This document shows positions 7,413 through 17,229 of a stretch of 64,000 bases of DNA, one piece after another. The first letter of the stretch is position 1; each line of letters starts with the position of its first letter. Location of the stretch: positions 25,188 to 89,187 of the forward strand of contig NZ_JACGLT010000015.1 of the NCBI RefSeq assembly GCF_014062315.1, given 5' to 3'. This DNA comes from Gelidibacter maritimus (GTDB taxonomy: Bacteria > Bacteroidota > Bacteroidia > Flavobacteriales > Flavobacteriaceae). The notes beneath the pieces were generated by a model. It searched no databases and was not told the origin of the DNA. It was given only the letters and a program-made list of their open reading frames with translations. The translations under genes and the position numbers were made by a program.

Positions 7413-9251
7413 TTATTTCACAAGATCAACAATATCCATCCCCTTTCTTAACTTTTTCAAACGTTCCTTTACCTCATTACGTTCTAAAAAACTTGGAAGT
7501 ATAGGTTGTTTCAAAACATCTCTGTAAAGCAGTTCTTCAACTAAAGCAATATGAGTGGTGTTGAACTTACCAGTGTATAGCGGTTCAAGCTTCCCACCAT
7601 TTTTAAGGTAGCCCATCAAATCTATTAGTCCGGCAAGATAAACCGCATCTTTAGTAAGTCCGCCGCCCCGATAAACACGCATGCTAATATAATAGGCCAC
7701 ACGATCAGGAAAAGCATACGACTTTCTTAGTAAATTAAATGTTTCGATAAAGCTGGCATTCCCAACCATGGCGTTTACAGCAATAACGCGTCCTGCCAAT
7801 AATCTTAAACGGTTAACGGTCAGGCCTCCAACCAGATATTCAGCAATAACGGCCAAGCCTTCCTGTAATTGGTCGTAACCTTCAAATCCGCTGTACATCT
7901 GTCTTAAGGGTTGGCTTTTGCCATTGCAATAAGTCAATATATGGGTGCCTACTTCGTGTTGGATCAAAGCATCACAGCGTTTAGCATCCAAATTCATTTC
8001 ATTATTAATAAGCAACTTGGACTTGGAGACCATGATGCCAGCAACATCATCCCTTACTTCAATACCAAGATCCATTTCCGGAAATCTTTGAGCGTAATAA
8101 TCAATCTCCTTTTGTGCATGTTCTGCAAATTCGGCACTATTAAAACGTTTGGAGCCTTGAATGACCTCTCCTGCTGGATAAGTTTTTAGGATGTGTTGTG
8201 CCGCAACCAAGACATCTTTCCGGATGACTCCGTAAAGACTTTCACCAATAAATCTGAAATTATCAGTGCCACGCTCTTCGAGCATAATCAATTGTTTTTC
8301 AATTTCTAAACGTTTTCCTCTTAGAATAAAAGCAATTGTTGGATCTTCAACTAAATCAATTGGAATATTAAAAAGCTTACGCTTCTCCAACTCGGGGTCT
8401 ATCGCAATCAATCTGTATTTAAAAGATGGTGTGACCGTATATTCATTCTGCTCAAACTTGTCCCATTCTTCGTTACTGTTTACCGGTGTCACTCGTAAAA
8501 GAAAAGACATCCGTTCACTAATTTCTGAAATTTTAGTATCTGAGGAAATGGTGACAGCATCAATATGGGTCTTGCCAAGCATTAAATAATTTTCAAATGC
8601 ATCGGTGGTTTGCACTCGTATAAACTCGTAAACGGCCCTTTTAATAGTTTCAGAAAAAATAGTGTAGAACTTTCTGAAAAATAACGAATACAATTCATCA
8701 GTTTCAGAGTTTTGATAAACCACAGGTACTGAAATACCAATAATTAAAATTCCTGATTTCTTAGTCGTAGAGATGTCTGATAACGGAGATAAATGCTTAG
8801 GGTGTCTAAATTGCGTAGGAATTATTTTAGTGGTTACAATAGGAAGTGTCTTTTTTATTTCGCTGAATCCCTCCTTAAGCGCATTTAAGGTTTCTGTAGA
8901 TTTGTCCTTTGGTCCGTAAATTTGAAATTGATTTTTAAGCGCCTCCTTATCGGGCCATAACTCTAAAATCAGAAAAGTTTCAAACTTTTCAGAAACGATC
9001 AATCGTATGGCTTCCAATAGATGCGAAATATCTATCGATTCTTCAACAATAAGATAAGATGCTTGCGTTTTAAGAAGTCTTGAAAAATAAACATCTAAAT
9101 CCTTGTACCTGTAGACACAAATAAATGGTAGCAATTTGTCAATATGCAACAATCCGTTTTTTGGCAATTCGGTATTTACAGGAACATTGTCAGCGATATT
9201 TTTGCAAATGTTTTGAACAAGTTCAGCATCTATATGGTAATCTTCCGTCAT
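7413..9251 (-). CDS. QEGLA-motif / DUF1704 (MATCAP-like) metallopeptidase
   Basis: A 612-aa protein of the family annotated 'flavohemoglobin expression-modulating QEGLA motif protein' (DUF1704). The C-terminal half carries HEVGTH (His432, Glu433, His437) followed by QEGLA (Glu464). This is the HExxxH plus downstream Glu arrangement of the metallopeptidase group that includes the eukaryotic tubulin tyrosine carboxypeptidase MATCAP1. The N-terminal ~350 residues form a separate region without a motif I recognise. There is no signal peptide. The start ATG directly abuts the stop of the amidohydrolase gene (0-bp gap), and the ATP-grasp gene follows after 11 bp. Peptidase activity is inferred from motif conservation, and its bacterial substrate is unknown. 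Confidence 0.85.
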   Translation of the reverse strand: MTEDYHIDAELVQNICKNIADNVPVNTELPKNGLLHIDKLLPFICVYRYKDLDVYFSRLLKTQASYLIVEESIDISHLLEAIRLIVSEKFETFLILELWPDKEALKNQFQIYGPKDKSTETLNALKEGFSEIKKTLPIVTTKIIPTQFRHPKHLSPLSDISTTKKSGILIIGISVPVVYQNSETDELYSLFFRKFYTIFSETIKRAVYEFIRVQTTDAFENYLMLGKTHIDAVTISSDTKISEISERMSFLLRVTPVNSNEEWDKFEQNEYTVTPSFKYRLIAIDPELEKRKLFNIPIDLVEDPTIAFILRGKRLEIEKQLIMLEERGTDNFRFIGESLYGVIRKDVLVAAQHILKTYPAGEVIQGSKRFNSAEFAEHAQKEIDYYAQRFPEMDLGIEVRDDVAGIMVSKSKLLINNEMNLDAKRCDALIQHEVGTHILTYCNGKSQPLRQMYSGFEGYDQLQEGLAVIAEYLVGGLTVNRLRLLAGRVIAVNAMVGNASFIETFNLLRKSYAFPDRVAYYISMRVYRGGGLTKDAVYLAGLIDLMGYLKNGGKLEPLYTGKFNTTHIALVEELLYRDVLKQPILPSFLERNEVKERLKKLRKGMDIVDLVK

Positions 9252-10082
9252 TTAATTAGAATATATATTGTAAAAGTTTGAAGCATGCTCTGGCAATTGC
9301 TTTTTTAAACCTTTCCTGATGGCAGAAACAACTTCTGGATAGATTATTTGTCCAAGTTCATCACAATAAATCTTGGCTACTTCTGTTGCCAAAACCAAAG
9401 TGTTGTTAAAGTTGCTGGTAATAAATTTCAAAAAATAGCCATTTCCCTGAAAGGTATCATTTATTTTGGCCGTTGGCGGAATCTCATTTGGTAACTTAAT
9501 TTGTGATAACTGCTCTCGCCATTCTTCTACGGCATTTTCAAATCGTTTATTGTCTATATTTGAGGTGCCTAAGTTCCACGTTGGTACTTCTCTGTCCCAG
9601 CGCTTCCAATTATAACTATGCAGATCATAAACTACACAGCATCCGAATTTGAGTTCCAGTTTTCTAATTAAGCTATGGACCACCTTATAAAAATTCTGAT
9701 GCTTTTCAAGGCTTTTTGACCTTTCGTCTTCAGTCAAAGGTTCTTTCCAGAGCTGTTTGCCCCAAGCGTCATCATAAATAGCCTCATCAGGCGCCCTGTT
9801 TAGGTCGTATTCAAATCTTGAATCCATTCCGGAAATCACGATAGGATGTGGTTTCAACATGGTTTTGGTTTTCGGATCCTCCTCGTACCAGCGCTCGTAT
9901 TCTGAATGTAAGCATTTAGACCATAATTCTTTCCTGAACTGGTGTCCATTATGCACTGCAGCACATGCATAAGGTACATAATTGTCTATTTTTATAGTAA
10001 ACGAATAGTCAGAAGCAACTGCGTGAAACAGTTCTTCGTCTTCTATTTTTGAAATAATTTCTTGAATTGAGAGTTTTTGCAT
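9252..10082 (-). CDS. N-formylglutamate amidohydrolase-like enzyme
   Basis: A 276-aa protein of the FGase (HutG-type) superfamily of zinc amidohydrolases. Family marks seen are AAVHNGHQF (first metal ligand region), GMDSRFEYDLNR and VVYDLHSYNWKRWD (second His). The classical member hydrolyses N-formylglutamate in histidine degradation, but no hut gene is near. This paralog opens an operon with a DUF1704 metallopeptidase-like gene and an ATP-grasp ligase, so hydrolysis of another N-acyl-amino acid or peptide product is plausible. A second, shorter FGase-like gene lies at 57609-58400. Confidence 0.85.
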   Translation of the reverse strand: MQKLSIQEIISKIEDEELFHAVASDYSFTIKIDNYVPYACAAVHNGHQFRKELWSKCLHSEYERWYEEDPKTKTMLKPHPIVISGMDSRFEYDLNRAPDEAIYDDAWGKQLWKEPLTEDERSKSLEKHQNFYKVVHSLIRKLELKFGCCVVYDLHSYNWKRWDREVPTWNLGTSNIDNKRFENAVEEWREQLSQIKLPNEIPPTAKINDTFQGNGYFLKFITSNFNNTLVLATEVAKIYCDELGQIIYPEVVSAIRKGLKKQLPEHASNFYNIYSN

Positions 10083-10141
10083 GAGTTGAATTTTATAAGA
10101 TGTTATGAGCTTTTAAAAGACATAAAATTCTCACATCTACA

Positions 10142-10149
10142 CAAATTTA
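10142..10149 (-). promoter_or_regulatory. candidate -7 box of the amidohydrolase-QEGLA-ATP-grasp operon
   Basis: On the minus strand the sequence reads TAAATTTG, an exact TAnnTTTG match, 59 nt before the ATG of the first operon gene. No clear -33 TTTG is at the proper distance. Confidence 0.35.
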
Positions 10150-10284
10150 TCGAATAAAGTGTTGTTAACCCCCACTCGAAATGATAAATAATAGTTAATA
10201 TCTATTTTTAATGAGCAAGAATATAAGGTCAACGCCACCTCATTTTTAAAACAACAATAATAGGATGTGCTCAGGTTTTTAGAA

Positions 10285-10292
10285 TACCTTTG
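10285..10292 (+). promoter_or_regulatory. candidate -7 box for the EamA transporter
   Basis: TACCTTTG matches TAnnTTTG. Transcription would start near 10299, leaving a leader of about 17 nt to ATG 10316. This argues against the upstream TTG at 10298 as start codon. No good -33 element. Confidence 0.4.
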
Positions 10293-10315
10293 CGGACTTG
10301 CTAAAGAATTCAGAG

Positions 10316-11221
10316 ATGCAGACAAAGTATTATATTGCCGTAATTTCAGCCTTTACTATTTGGGGCTTTTTTAGTATTGCGCTAAAGTCTCTTGACTCTT
10401 TTACGGCTTTTGACATTCTGAGTTATCGGACTTTGGGCTCAGTAGTCATCATGCTGTTCGTTTCTTTAGCGCTTCGACCAAAGGCATTAAAAACAAATAT
10501 TAAATTATTCAATTCATTTACTGCCAAAGACAAACGGCGAATCATTATTATTAATATTTTAAGTGGACTATTTCTGGCGCTCAACTGGTATATTTTTATT
10601 TATGTAATGAATAATGTCAGTGTAAGTGCTACGTCTTTGGCATATCTTATTTGTCCAATTTTAACCATGGTTTTGGCTTTTCTGCTCCTAAAAGAAAAGC
10701 TTTTTAAATTGCAATGGGTCTCCGTAATATTGAGTTTAATCGGGTGTTTGTTACTCTCATTGGGTAATTTTACCGATTTGTTTTACAGTCTGGTCATAGC
10801 ACTGACCTATGCACTGTATTTGGTTTTACAACGAAAAAACCAAGAGATGGATCGTTTTTTGATTTTAACCTGCCAAGTGTTTTTTGCAGTCGTCTTTTTG
10901 TTGCCATTCATCATTACCTACGATTCACCTAACATAAAAACACCATTTTTTTACGGAATGTTGGCATTGATTGCGGTGGTATTTACAATCATCCCGATGT
11001 TTCTTAATATTTATGCCCTAAGAGGTTTGAACTCTTCTGTAGTAGGCGTATTTATTTATTTGAATCCGCTTATTAATTTTATGCTTGCCATTTTCTATTT
11101 CAATGAAAAGGTCAGTTTAATTGAAGCCATTTGTTACCTCTTGATTATTATTTCTATTGTCATCTTTAATTTTGCTGCAATAAAAAACAGAATCAACCGA
11201 AGGCGTGCCGCGCATATTTGA
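10316..11221 (+). CDS. EamA/RarD-family drug/metabolite transporter
   Basis: About 301 aa with roughly ten hydrophobic helices in the two-fold EamA arrangement of the DMT superfamily, an inner-membrane exporter or importer. The N-terminus TKYYIAVISAFTIWGFFSI and the PILTMVLAFLLLKEKL motif at the end of the first repeat, mirrored by LNPLINFMLAIFYFNEKV in the second, are typical of the RarD subgroup. An upstream in-frame TTG (10298) gives six extra residues, but I prefer ATG 10316 because the likely -7 box would place the TSS at that TTG. Convergent with the DAACS symporter, 2 bp apart. Substrate unknown. Confidence 0.88.
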   Translation: MQTKYYIAVISAFTIWGFFSIALKSLDSFTAFDILSYRTLGSVVIMLFVSLALRPKALKTNIKLFNSFTAKDKRRIIIINILSGLFLALNWYIFIYVMNNVSVSATSLAYLICPILTMVLAFLLLKEKLFKLQWVSVILSLIGCLLLSLGNFTDLFYSLVIALTYALYLVLQRKNQEMDRFLILTCQVFFAVVFLLPFIITYDSPNIKTPFFYGMLALIAVVFTIIPMFLNIYALRGLNSSVVGVFIYLNPLINFMLAIFYFNEKVSLIEAICYLLIIISIVIFNFAAIKNRINRRRAAHI

Positions 11222-11223
11222 TT

Positions 11224-12669
11224 TTAAGATTTCAAATCGAAAGTTTCTGTTGGGTCTTTGTCATCTTCATATTCCAACATATTTTCACCATCGGCTATTA
11301 TGGAACAAACGGTAGCATCTCCCGTAACGTTAACCACAGTTCTAAACATATCTAGAATACGATCAACTGGAAAAATAATGGCAATCCAAGCAGGATTGAG
11401 TCCTACGGAATCCAACACGATAATTAGCATCACCAAACCTGCGCTAGGCACTGCTGCAGAACCTATTGAGGCCAATGTAGTGGTCATGACCACGGTAAGT
11501 TGCTGACCTATGGTTAGATCAATCATATGCAACTGAGCTAAAAATATCACTGCTACGGCTTGGTATAAGCTTGTTCCGTCCATATTGACGGTGGCACCAA
11601 TAGGCAGGACAAAGCTGCTAATTTTTTTATTGACACCAAGGTTTTGTTCAACACATTCCATAGTGACAGGAAGAGTTGCTGCACTGCTCGATGTTGAAAA
11701 TGCCAAGGTCTGAGCTGGACTCATGGCTTTAAAAAAGCCAACATAAGGTATCTTTTTAACAAAGGACTTCAAAATGGCAGGATAGGTTATAAATATCATA
11801 ATTAACAGGCCGCTAAGCACAGTTAAGGAGTACCAGCTTAGACCTTTAAATATCTCGACAACCTTTCCAATGTCATCCCCAGCCATTTTACTGACAACAC
11901 CAGCCAATAAGGCAAAAACAAAAAAGGGCGCTGCTTGCATTACCAAATCCACCATTTTGAGAAACACCTCGTTGATACCATCGACTAATTTTAAAACGGG
12001 TGCCGATTTTTCATCCGGAATAAACAAGAGGCATACACCAAAGAAAATCGCGAAAAATATGATTTGCAACATCAACCCGTTATTGGAAAGTGAGTAAAAG
12101 AAATTGTCGGGAACAATATCAATTAACGGCTGCAGAGGTGTTGTTTCCTTGCGTTGATCGGCGGTGGCAATCTTATCTGAAACGGATACTTCTTTTAAAT
12201 CTTGCTTAGTTAATTCCGAAATCTCTTGTGCTCTTTCAAAATATTCGGGGTCTTCTAAATAATTGATATCATCTTTTATTTCATGGCCCTCAGAACTGGC
12301 CCATATTTCATAATTGATACGATTGTCTATGCGGCTTTGTTCGTCTATGAGCTTGCCAGGTTTTATGGTATTTACTAAAACAAGCCCTAAAGAAATGGCT
12401 AAAACTGTAGTCAGAAGATAAATAAGTAAAGTTTTACCACCCATTCGTCCCAAGCTTGAAGGATCCCCAATATTTGCAACACCACCAATTATGGAAAACA
12501 ATACCAAAGGCACCGCAATTAGTTTCAGTAAATTAATAAAAATAGTCCCGAAAGGATCAATCCAGTTGATGGTAAATGCGCTCCAACCCATGTAACTGGA
12601 CAGTAACGCCCATAGGATACCAAGGACCATTCCAATGACAATTTTCCAATGTAGTGCTAATTTTTTCAT
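11224..12669 (-). CDS. dicarboxylate/amino acid:cation symporter (DAACS family)
   Basis: A 481-aa inner-membrane secondary transporter of the GltP/DctA type, taking up glutamate/aspartate or C4-dicarboxylates with Na+ or H+. The re-entrant hairpin motif FSTSSSAATLPVTMECV and the cation/substrate motif PIGATVNMDGTSLYQAV are intact. A soluble insertion of about 80 residues (roughly 100-185, rich in Asp, Glu and Lys) sits between early helices and makes it longer than the usual ~420 aa. The acidic tail ends KDPTETFDLKS. Substrate preference cannot be read. Confidence 0.92.
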   Translation of the reverse strand: MKKLALHWKIVIGMVLGILWALLSSYMGWSAFTINWIDPFGTIFINLLKLIAVPLVLFSIIGGVANIGDPSSLGRMGGKTLLIYLLTTVLAISLGLVLVNTIKPGKLIDEQSRIDNRINYEIWASSEGHEIKDDINYLEDPEYFERAQEISELTKQDLKEVSVSDKIATADQRKETTPLQPLIDIVPDNFFYSLSNNGLMLQIIFFAIFFGVCLLFIPDEKSAPVLKLVDGINEVFLKMVDLVMQAAPFFVFALLAGVVSKMAGDDIGKVVEIFKGLSWYSLTVLSGLLIMIFITYPAILKSFVKKIPYVGFFKAMSPAQTLAFSTSSSAATLPVTMECVEQNLGVNKKISSFVLPIGATVNMDGTSLYQAVAVIFLAQLHMIDLTIGQQLTVVMTTTLASIGSAAVPSAGLVMLIIVLDSVGLNPAWIAIIFPVDRILDMFRTVVNVTGDATVCSIIADGENMLEYEDDKDPTETFDLKS

Positions 12670-12678
12670 AAGCCTTTC

Positions 12679-12696
12679 TTCCTGCGAAGGCAGGAA
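12679..12696. repeat. short GC-rich palindrome, copy 1
   Basis: TTCCTGC-GAAG-GCAGGAA: a 7-bp stem just upstream of the DAACS start. It is the same CCTGC/GCAGG core as the copies at 12748 and 12881, forming a local cluster of REP-like elements. Confidence 0.65.
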
Positions 12697-12747
12697 TCCT
12701 TTTTAATTATTTTTTAAAACTCCTGTCATACTTACCTATGAGGCTCC

Positions 12748-12759
12748 TTGCCTGCGCAA
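12748..12759. repeat. short palindrome, copy 2 (decayed stem)
   Basis: TTGC-CTGC-GCAA keeps the CTGC loop of copy 3 but has a shorter stem. Middle member of the cluster in the DAACS-aroC spacer. Confidence 0.5.
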
Positions 12760-12869
12760 ATATTGTTATAGGTTTTTATTTAAAGTGACACACCAATACA
12801 ATGTGCATGATGTTGTTATAGTTTTGAATATTTAGGGAAAAAAGCCTGAAATATTCAAGTCATATCTAT

Positions 12870-13937
12870 TTATTCATGAGACTCCTGCCTGCGCAGGAGT
12901 GAATAGTCTGCTAAGACTAAAGCTGCCATGGCCTCAACAATAGGAATGGCTCTAGGTACAACGCACGGATCATGCCGCCCCTTACCCTGCATTTCTACAA
13001 TATCACCTTTATTATCAAGAGTGTTCTGTTTTTGGATAATTGTGGCTACCGGTTTGAAAGCCACTCTAAAATAAATGTCCATTCCGTTGCTTATGCCGCC
13101 TTGAATACCACCAGATAAATTGGTTTTGGTACTTCCATCTTCATTAAATTGATCGTTGTGCTCACTACCCTTCATCTTGGCGCCACAAAATCCACTACCA
13201 TATTCAAAACCTTTTACAGCATTAATGGATAGCATGGCCTTACCAAGTTCAGCATGTAACTTATCAAATACAGGCTCTCCAAGCCCCACAGGTAAATTCT
13301 GAATCACACAAGTGACTGTTCCACCAATGGTATCGCCTTGTTTTCTAATCTCCCTGATCCGTTCAATCATTTGATTTGCAATGGCTTCATCCGGGCAACG
13401 TACAGTATTGCTTTCAATCTTTGAAAAGTCAAGATCTTGATAGGGTTTGTCTAAAAATATATCGCCTACTGAGGAAGTAAAAGCATGAATCTTAACGTCT
13501 TTGAGCATTTGTTTTGCAATGGCACCAGCAACAACTCGACAAGCAGTTTCGCGTGCAGAACTTCGTCCGCCACCCCGGTAATCACGTACACCATACTTTT
13601 TATCGTAGGTATAATCAGCGTGACTAGGACGGTAAACGTCTTTTATATGTGAATAGTCTTTTGATTTCTGATCAGTATTTTTGATGATGAAGCCAATGGG
13701 AGTCCCAGTAGTTTGACCTTCAAAAATCCCTGAGAGGAATTCGACCTTATCTGATTCTTTGCGTTGGGTGACAATATCTGATTGACCTGGTTTGCGACGG
13801 TCCATTTCTGCCTGAATGGCTTCAAAATCTAACTTTATTCCTGATGGACAACCATCAATAATGCCACCAATGGCTGCGCCGTGAGACTCCCCAAAAGTGG
13901 TGAGTTTAAACAATTTTCCAAAGGAATTTCCTGCCAT
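12870..13937 (-). CDS. aroC: chorismate synthase
   Basis: A 355-aa enzyme that converts EPSP to chorismate with reduced FMN, the last step of the shikimate pathway. Family signatures are [18 protein letters not shown] near the N-terminus, [20 protein letters not shown] in the middle and the C-terminal [19 protein letters not shown]. Its last ten codons or so ([10 protein letters not shown]) are supplied by the palindromic repeat at 12881-12900, so the true C-terminus has been replaced or extended by a repeat. The catalytic core ends before that. An oddity only: function is expected to be intact. Confidence 0.97.
   Translation of the reverse strand: MAGNSFGKLFKLTTFGESHGAAIGGIIDGCPSGIKLDFEAIQAEMDRRKPGQSDIVTQRKESDKVEFLSGIFEGQTTGTPIGFIIKNTDQKSKDYSHIKDVYRPSHADYTYDKKYGVRDYRGGGRSSARETACRVVAGAIAKQMLKDVKIHAFTSSVGDIFLDKPYQDLDFSKIESNTVRCPDEAIANQMIERIREIRKQGDTIGGTVTCVIQNLPVGLGEPVFDKLHAELGKAMLSINAVKGFEYGSGFCGAKMKGSEHNDQFNEDGSTKTNLSGGIQGGISNGMDIYFRVAFKPVATIIQKQNTLDNKGDIVEMQGKGRHDPCVVPRAIPIVEAMAALVLADYSLLRRQESHE
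12881..12900. repeat. palindrome copy 3, inside the aroC 3' end
   Basis: ACTCCTGC-CTGC-GCAGGAGT: an 8-bp perfect stem with a 4-nt loop. It is translated on the minus strand as part of the AroC tail. Confidence 0.7.
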
Positions 13938-14158
13938 AAATATTATTTTGTGCTAATGTAATTGTATTCTGAGAGAAACAAAAATAGAATTTTTAAGCGT
14001 TTTCTAAATTTTTAATTGTGGAAAGATAACAATTCCTTCATAAAACCAAGTGATAATTTGACGGAACACCGATTCTAATTCCGAAACCAAAGTCTCTAAG
14101 AAAATACAAACGTGATCTTCACAATGCAAGGTGTTTTGAATCATTCTAAAACTTAAGA

Positions 14159-17086
14159 TTATAACAGAGCGCGTCTTAAGATTGTAATGGGATGAAGCGC
14201 TTCCCTTTGCGTGCCATCGAGAATTTGATGTCTGCAACTGGTGCCGTTTGCTGAGATCAGTGCCGTCTCAGGAGCTTTTCTTACCGCAGGAAATAAGGTC
14301 TGCTCACCAATTTGCATGCTGACTTCATAATGTTCCTTTTCATATCCAAAACTCCCAGCCATTCCGCAACAGCCACTTGGAATAATGGTAACCTTATAGT
14401 TTTCTGGAAGATTAAGCACTGTGAAACTGGAGAGTTGATTGCGCAAGGCCTTTTGATGGCAATGGCCATGAAATTTAATGGTTCTCTCCTCTTGTGTGAA
14501 TTGTGAAGATTTTATATGTCCTAAGTTGATTTCCTGTTGAATAAACTCCTCAATCAGGAAAGTATGTTTCGCGATATTTTGAGCGGCCAATTTATCATCT
14601 GCCAATTTTGGGTACTCATCCGTAAAGGTCAAAATTGCTGAAGGTTCAATGCCTATTAATGGTGTCTCTGCTGAAATCAAATCTTTAAAAATAGTCACAT
14701 TTTTATTGGCCATTTTTTTAGCCTGCTCTATGAGCCCTTTTGACATGAAGGAGCGCCCAGATTCAGCATGCTTAACAAACTTGATATTATAATTCAGACC
14801 TGTTAAAAGCGCTATGGCATCCTGTCCGATAGCAGTATCTAAATGGTTGGTAAACTCGTCGTTAAAAAAGTAAACAGTTTTAATATGCTTAGAGACAAAG
14901 GATTGATTGCTAACGCCTTCAATATGCTTACTTAAACTCTTTTTTGAAATTAATGGAATCGATCTCTCCTTTGCAATTCCGAAGCCTTTTTTAATGATTG
15001 AAGAGCTTATTTTGTTTTTGAAAAAGAAATTTGTCATCTGCGGTAGCGCACTTGAAAACCCATTCAATGCATTGTTATAGGCAAACAATTTGGTTCGTAA
15101 TGAGACCCCATTGGCCTTCTGATATTGATATTGAAACTCTGCCTTTAAACTTGCCACGTCCACGCTGCTTGGACATTCGCTGGCGCATGCTTTACAACTC
15201 AAACAAAGGTCAAAAACCTCCTTTAATTCATGATGGTCAAACTTATTGGCTTTGTCGGAATTGGTTAAAAACTCACGTAATGCATTTGCCCTGCCACGTG
15301 TGGTATCTTTTTCATTACGGGTTGCTCTATAGCTCGGACACATAGTCCCACCAAATTCGGGCAGTTTCCTACAATCGCCTGAACCATTACATTTTTCTGC
15401 TTCTCTTAAAATACCTAACGATGCTGAAAAGTCCATTAGGGTTGGAATTTCAGGTTCGGTTCTATCGGGTTGATAGCGCAGATTTTCATCCATTGGGTAA
15501 GCATTAACTATCTTTCCTGGATTAAAGATATTCTCAGGATCGAAGGCAGCTTTTATACGTTTTAACAAATGGTAATTCTCTTCGCCAATCATTAAAGGAA
15601 TAAATTCAGCTCTTACAATCCCATCGCCATGCTCGCCGCTCATAGAACCCTGATATTTTTTTACCAAATGCGCTACGTCCGTTGTTATTTGTCTGAACAT
15701 GGCAACATCTTCACTTTTTTTAAGATTGAGGATCGGTCTTAAATGTAGTTCTCCTGCACCAGCGTGGGCGTAATAAATGGCTTCTTGGTCGTGACTTTTC
15801 ATTAATGCTGTAAACTCAGAAATGTAATTTGCCAAGTCAGGGAGTGCCACAGCAGTATCTTCAATACAGGCCGCTGATTTCCTATCGCCAATCATATTCC
15901 CTAAGAGTCCCAAGCCTGCTTTTCTAAGCTCCACGGCTTTTTCGATATCCGGACCAACAAGAACTGGCCAGGCGTAGCTCAATCCGGAATTTTGGATGGC
16001 TTTTACAAGCTGTTCCGCTTGTTTTTCGACGGACTCAAAAGTGTCTGCCCTGACCTCACACATTAAGATTGCTTTAGGGTCGTCAACAATAAATGTCCTG
16101 TTTTCTGCTTGGGTTTTATTTTGTTTGGTACAATCCAAAATGGTTTTATCCATCATTTCACAAGTAAAAAGATCATGTTGCATGGTCAGCTCAACACTTT
16201 GCAAACAATTTTCAATACTATCAAAATGAGCTGCCACCATCATTGTTTCCTTCGGTGGCAAGGCATCCAATTGCAAGGTTATTTCAGTCGTAAACGCTAG
16301 CGTACCTTCACTTCCAGACAATAGCTTGCACATATTAAAAGCTTCAGAGGCATCAGAAAAAACATCATTCTGAAGCAGCTCGTCAATGGCATATCCGGTA
16401 TTTCTTCTATGGATTTCGGGTTTTGGGAAATGGTCTGAAATTCGTTTTTTGACGTTTTCTGAATTCAGTTCGTTATATATGGACTGGTAAATTTGTCCTT
16501 CCAAGGTGGTTGGTTTTGTTTTTTCGAAAAACTCCGTTTTGGTGATATTCTCGAAGAGGGCTTCACTCCCATCGCTCAACAGGGTTTTCATTGCAAGGAC
16601 TTTGTCTCTCGTAACACCATATTGAATAGATGTAGTTCCGGAGGAGTTGTTTCCTACCATGCCCCCAATCATGCAACGATTGGAAGTGGATGTGTTGGGC
16701 CCAAAAAAAAGTCCATAAGGCTTTAGATGGTTATTGAGTTCATCTCTCACAACACCTGGCTGTACCGTAACCGTTTTTGCCTGTTCGTCAATAGCTATGA
16801 TTTTAGTGAAATATTTGGAGACATCTACAACAATACCTTCGCCAACACATTGACCTGCCAAAGATGTCCCTGCTGTTCTTGGAATTAGTGAGGTGGAGTG
16901 TTTACGTGCAAAATCTATCAATAGTTTTAAATCCAATATAGTTTTAGGATAGGCTACCGCTAAAGGCAATTTTCTATATACCGAAGCATCTGTCGCATAA
17001 AGCGCTTTCATTAAATCGTCCGTAAACAGCTCTCCGTTCAATTGTGCTTTGAGCTCTTTTAACACTTTACTTAACTCTATTACCAT
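14159..17086 (-). CDS. FAD-binding and Fe-S dehydrogenase (YdiJ/GlcD-GlpC fusion type)
   Basis: A 975-aa fused flavoprotein. Residues ~1-530 form the FAD-binding PCMH/FAD-oxidase C region (IPRTAGTSLAGQCVGEG, FGPNTSTSNRCMIGGMVGNN, HAGAGELHLRPIL, SGEHGDGIVRAEF). Then come Cys-rich ferredoxin motifs (CNGSGDCRKL and CLSCKACASECPSSVDV near 627) and a C-terminal CCG-type segment (HGHCHQKAL, PSGCCGMAGSFG). E. coli YdiJ of the same architecture oxidises D-2-hydroxyglutarate, while relatives use D-lactate or glycolate. Electrons presumably go to the quinone pool. The substrate is not decidable here. It is a single gene with a 220-bp non-coding stretch before aroC in which I see nothing. Confidence 0.9.
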   Translation of the reverse strand: MVIELSKVLKELKAQLNGELFTDDLMKALYATDASVYRKLPLAVAYPKTILDLKLLIDFARKHSTSLIPRTAGTSLAGQCVGEGIVVDVSKYFTKIIAIDEQAKTVTVQPGVVRDELNNHLKPYGLFFGPNTSTSNRCMIGGMVGNNSSGTTSIQYGVTRDKVLAMKTLLSDGSEALFENITKTEFFEKTKPTTLEGQIYQSIYNELNSENVKKRISDHFPKPEIHRRNTGYAIDELLQNDVFSDASEAFNMCKLLSGSEGTLAFTTEITLQLDALPPKETMMVAAHFDSIENCLQSVELTMQHDLFTCEMMDKTILDCTKQNKTQAENRTFIVDDPKAILMCEVRADTFESVEKQAEQLVKAIQNSGLSYAWPVLVGPDIEKAVELRKAGLGLLGNMIGDRKSAACIEDTAVALPDLANYISEFTALMKSHDQEAIYYAHAGAGELHLRPILNLKKSEDVAMFRQITTDVAHLVKKYQGSMSGEHGDGIVRAEFIPLMIGEENYHLLKRIKAAFDPENIFNPGKIVNAYPMDENLRYQPDRTEPEIPTLMDFSASLGILREAEKCNGSGDCRKLPEFGGTMCPSYRATRNEKDTTRGRANALREFLTNSDKANKFDHHELKEVFDLCLSCKACASECPSSVDVASLKAEFQYQYQKANGVSLRTKLFAYNNALNGFSSALPQMTNFFFKNKISSSIIKKGFGIAKERSIPLISKKSLSKHIEGVSNQSFVSKHIKTVYFFNDEFTNHLDTAIGQDAIALLTGLNYNIKFVKHAESGRSFMSKGLIEQAKKMANKNVTIFKDLISAETPLIGIEPSAILTFTDEYPKLADDKLAAQNIAKHTFLIEEFIQQEINLGHIKSSQFTQEERTIKFHGHCHQKALRNQLSSFTVLNLPENYKVTIIPSGCCGMAGSFGYEKEHYEVSMQIGEQTLFPAVRKAPETALISANGTSCRHQILDGTQREALHPITILRRALL

Positions 17087-17229
17087 AACTATTATTGAAA
17101 CTCGGATTATGTTAAAAATAAGTCCTAAATTTAGGGGTAATTACCCAATTTTAACATAAAGTTGGCGTTATAATTTCACACGATCATCAATTCAAGATGT
17201 ATTTTTGTTAAAACTTTAAAACTTAAATT

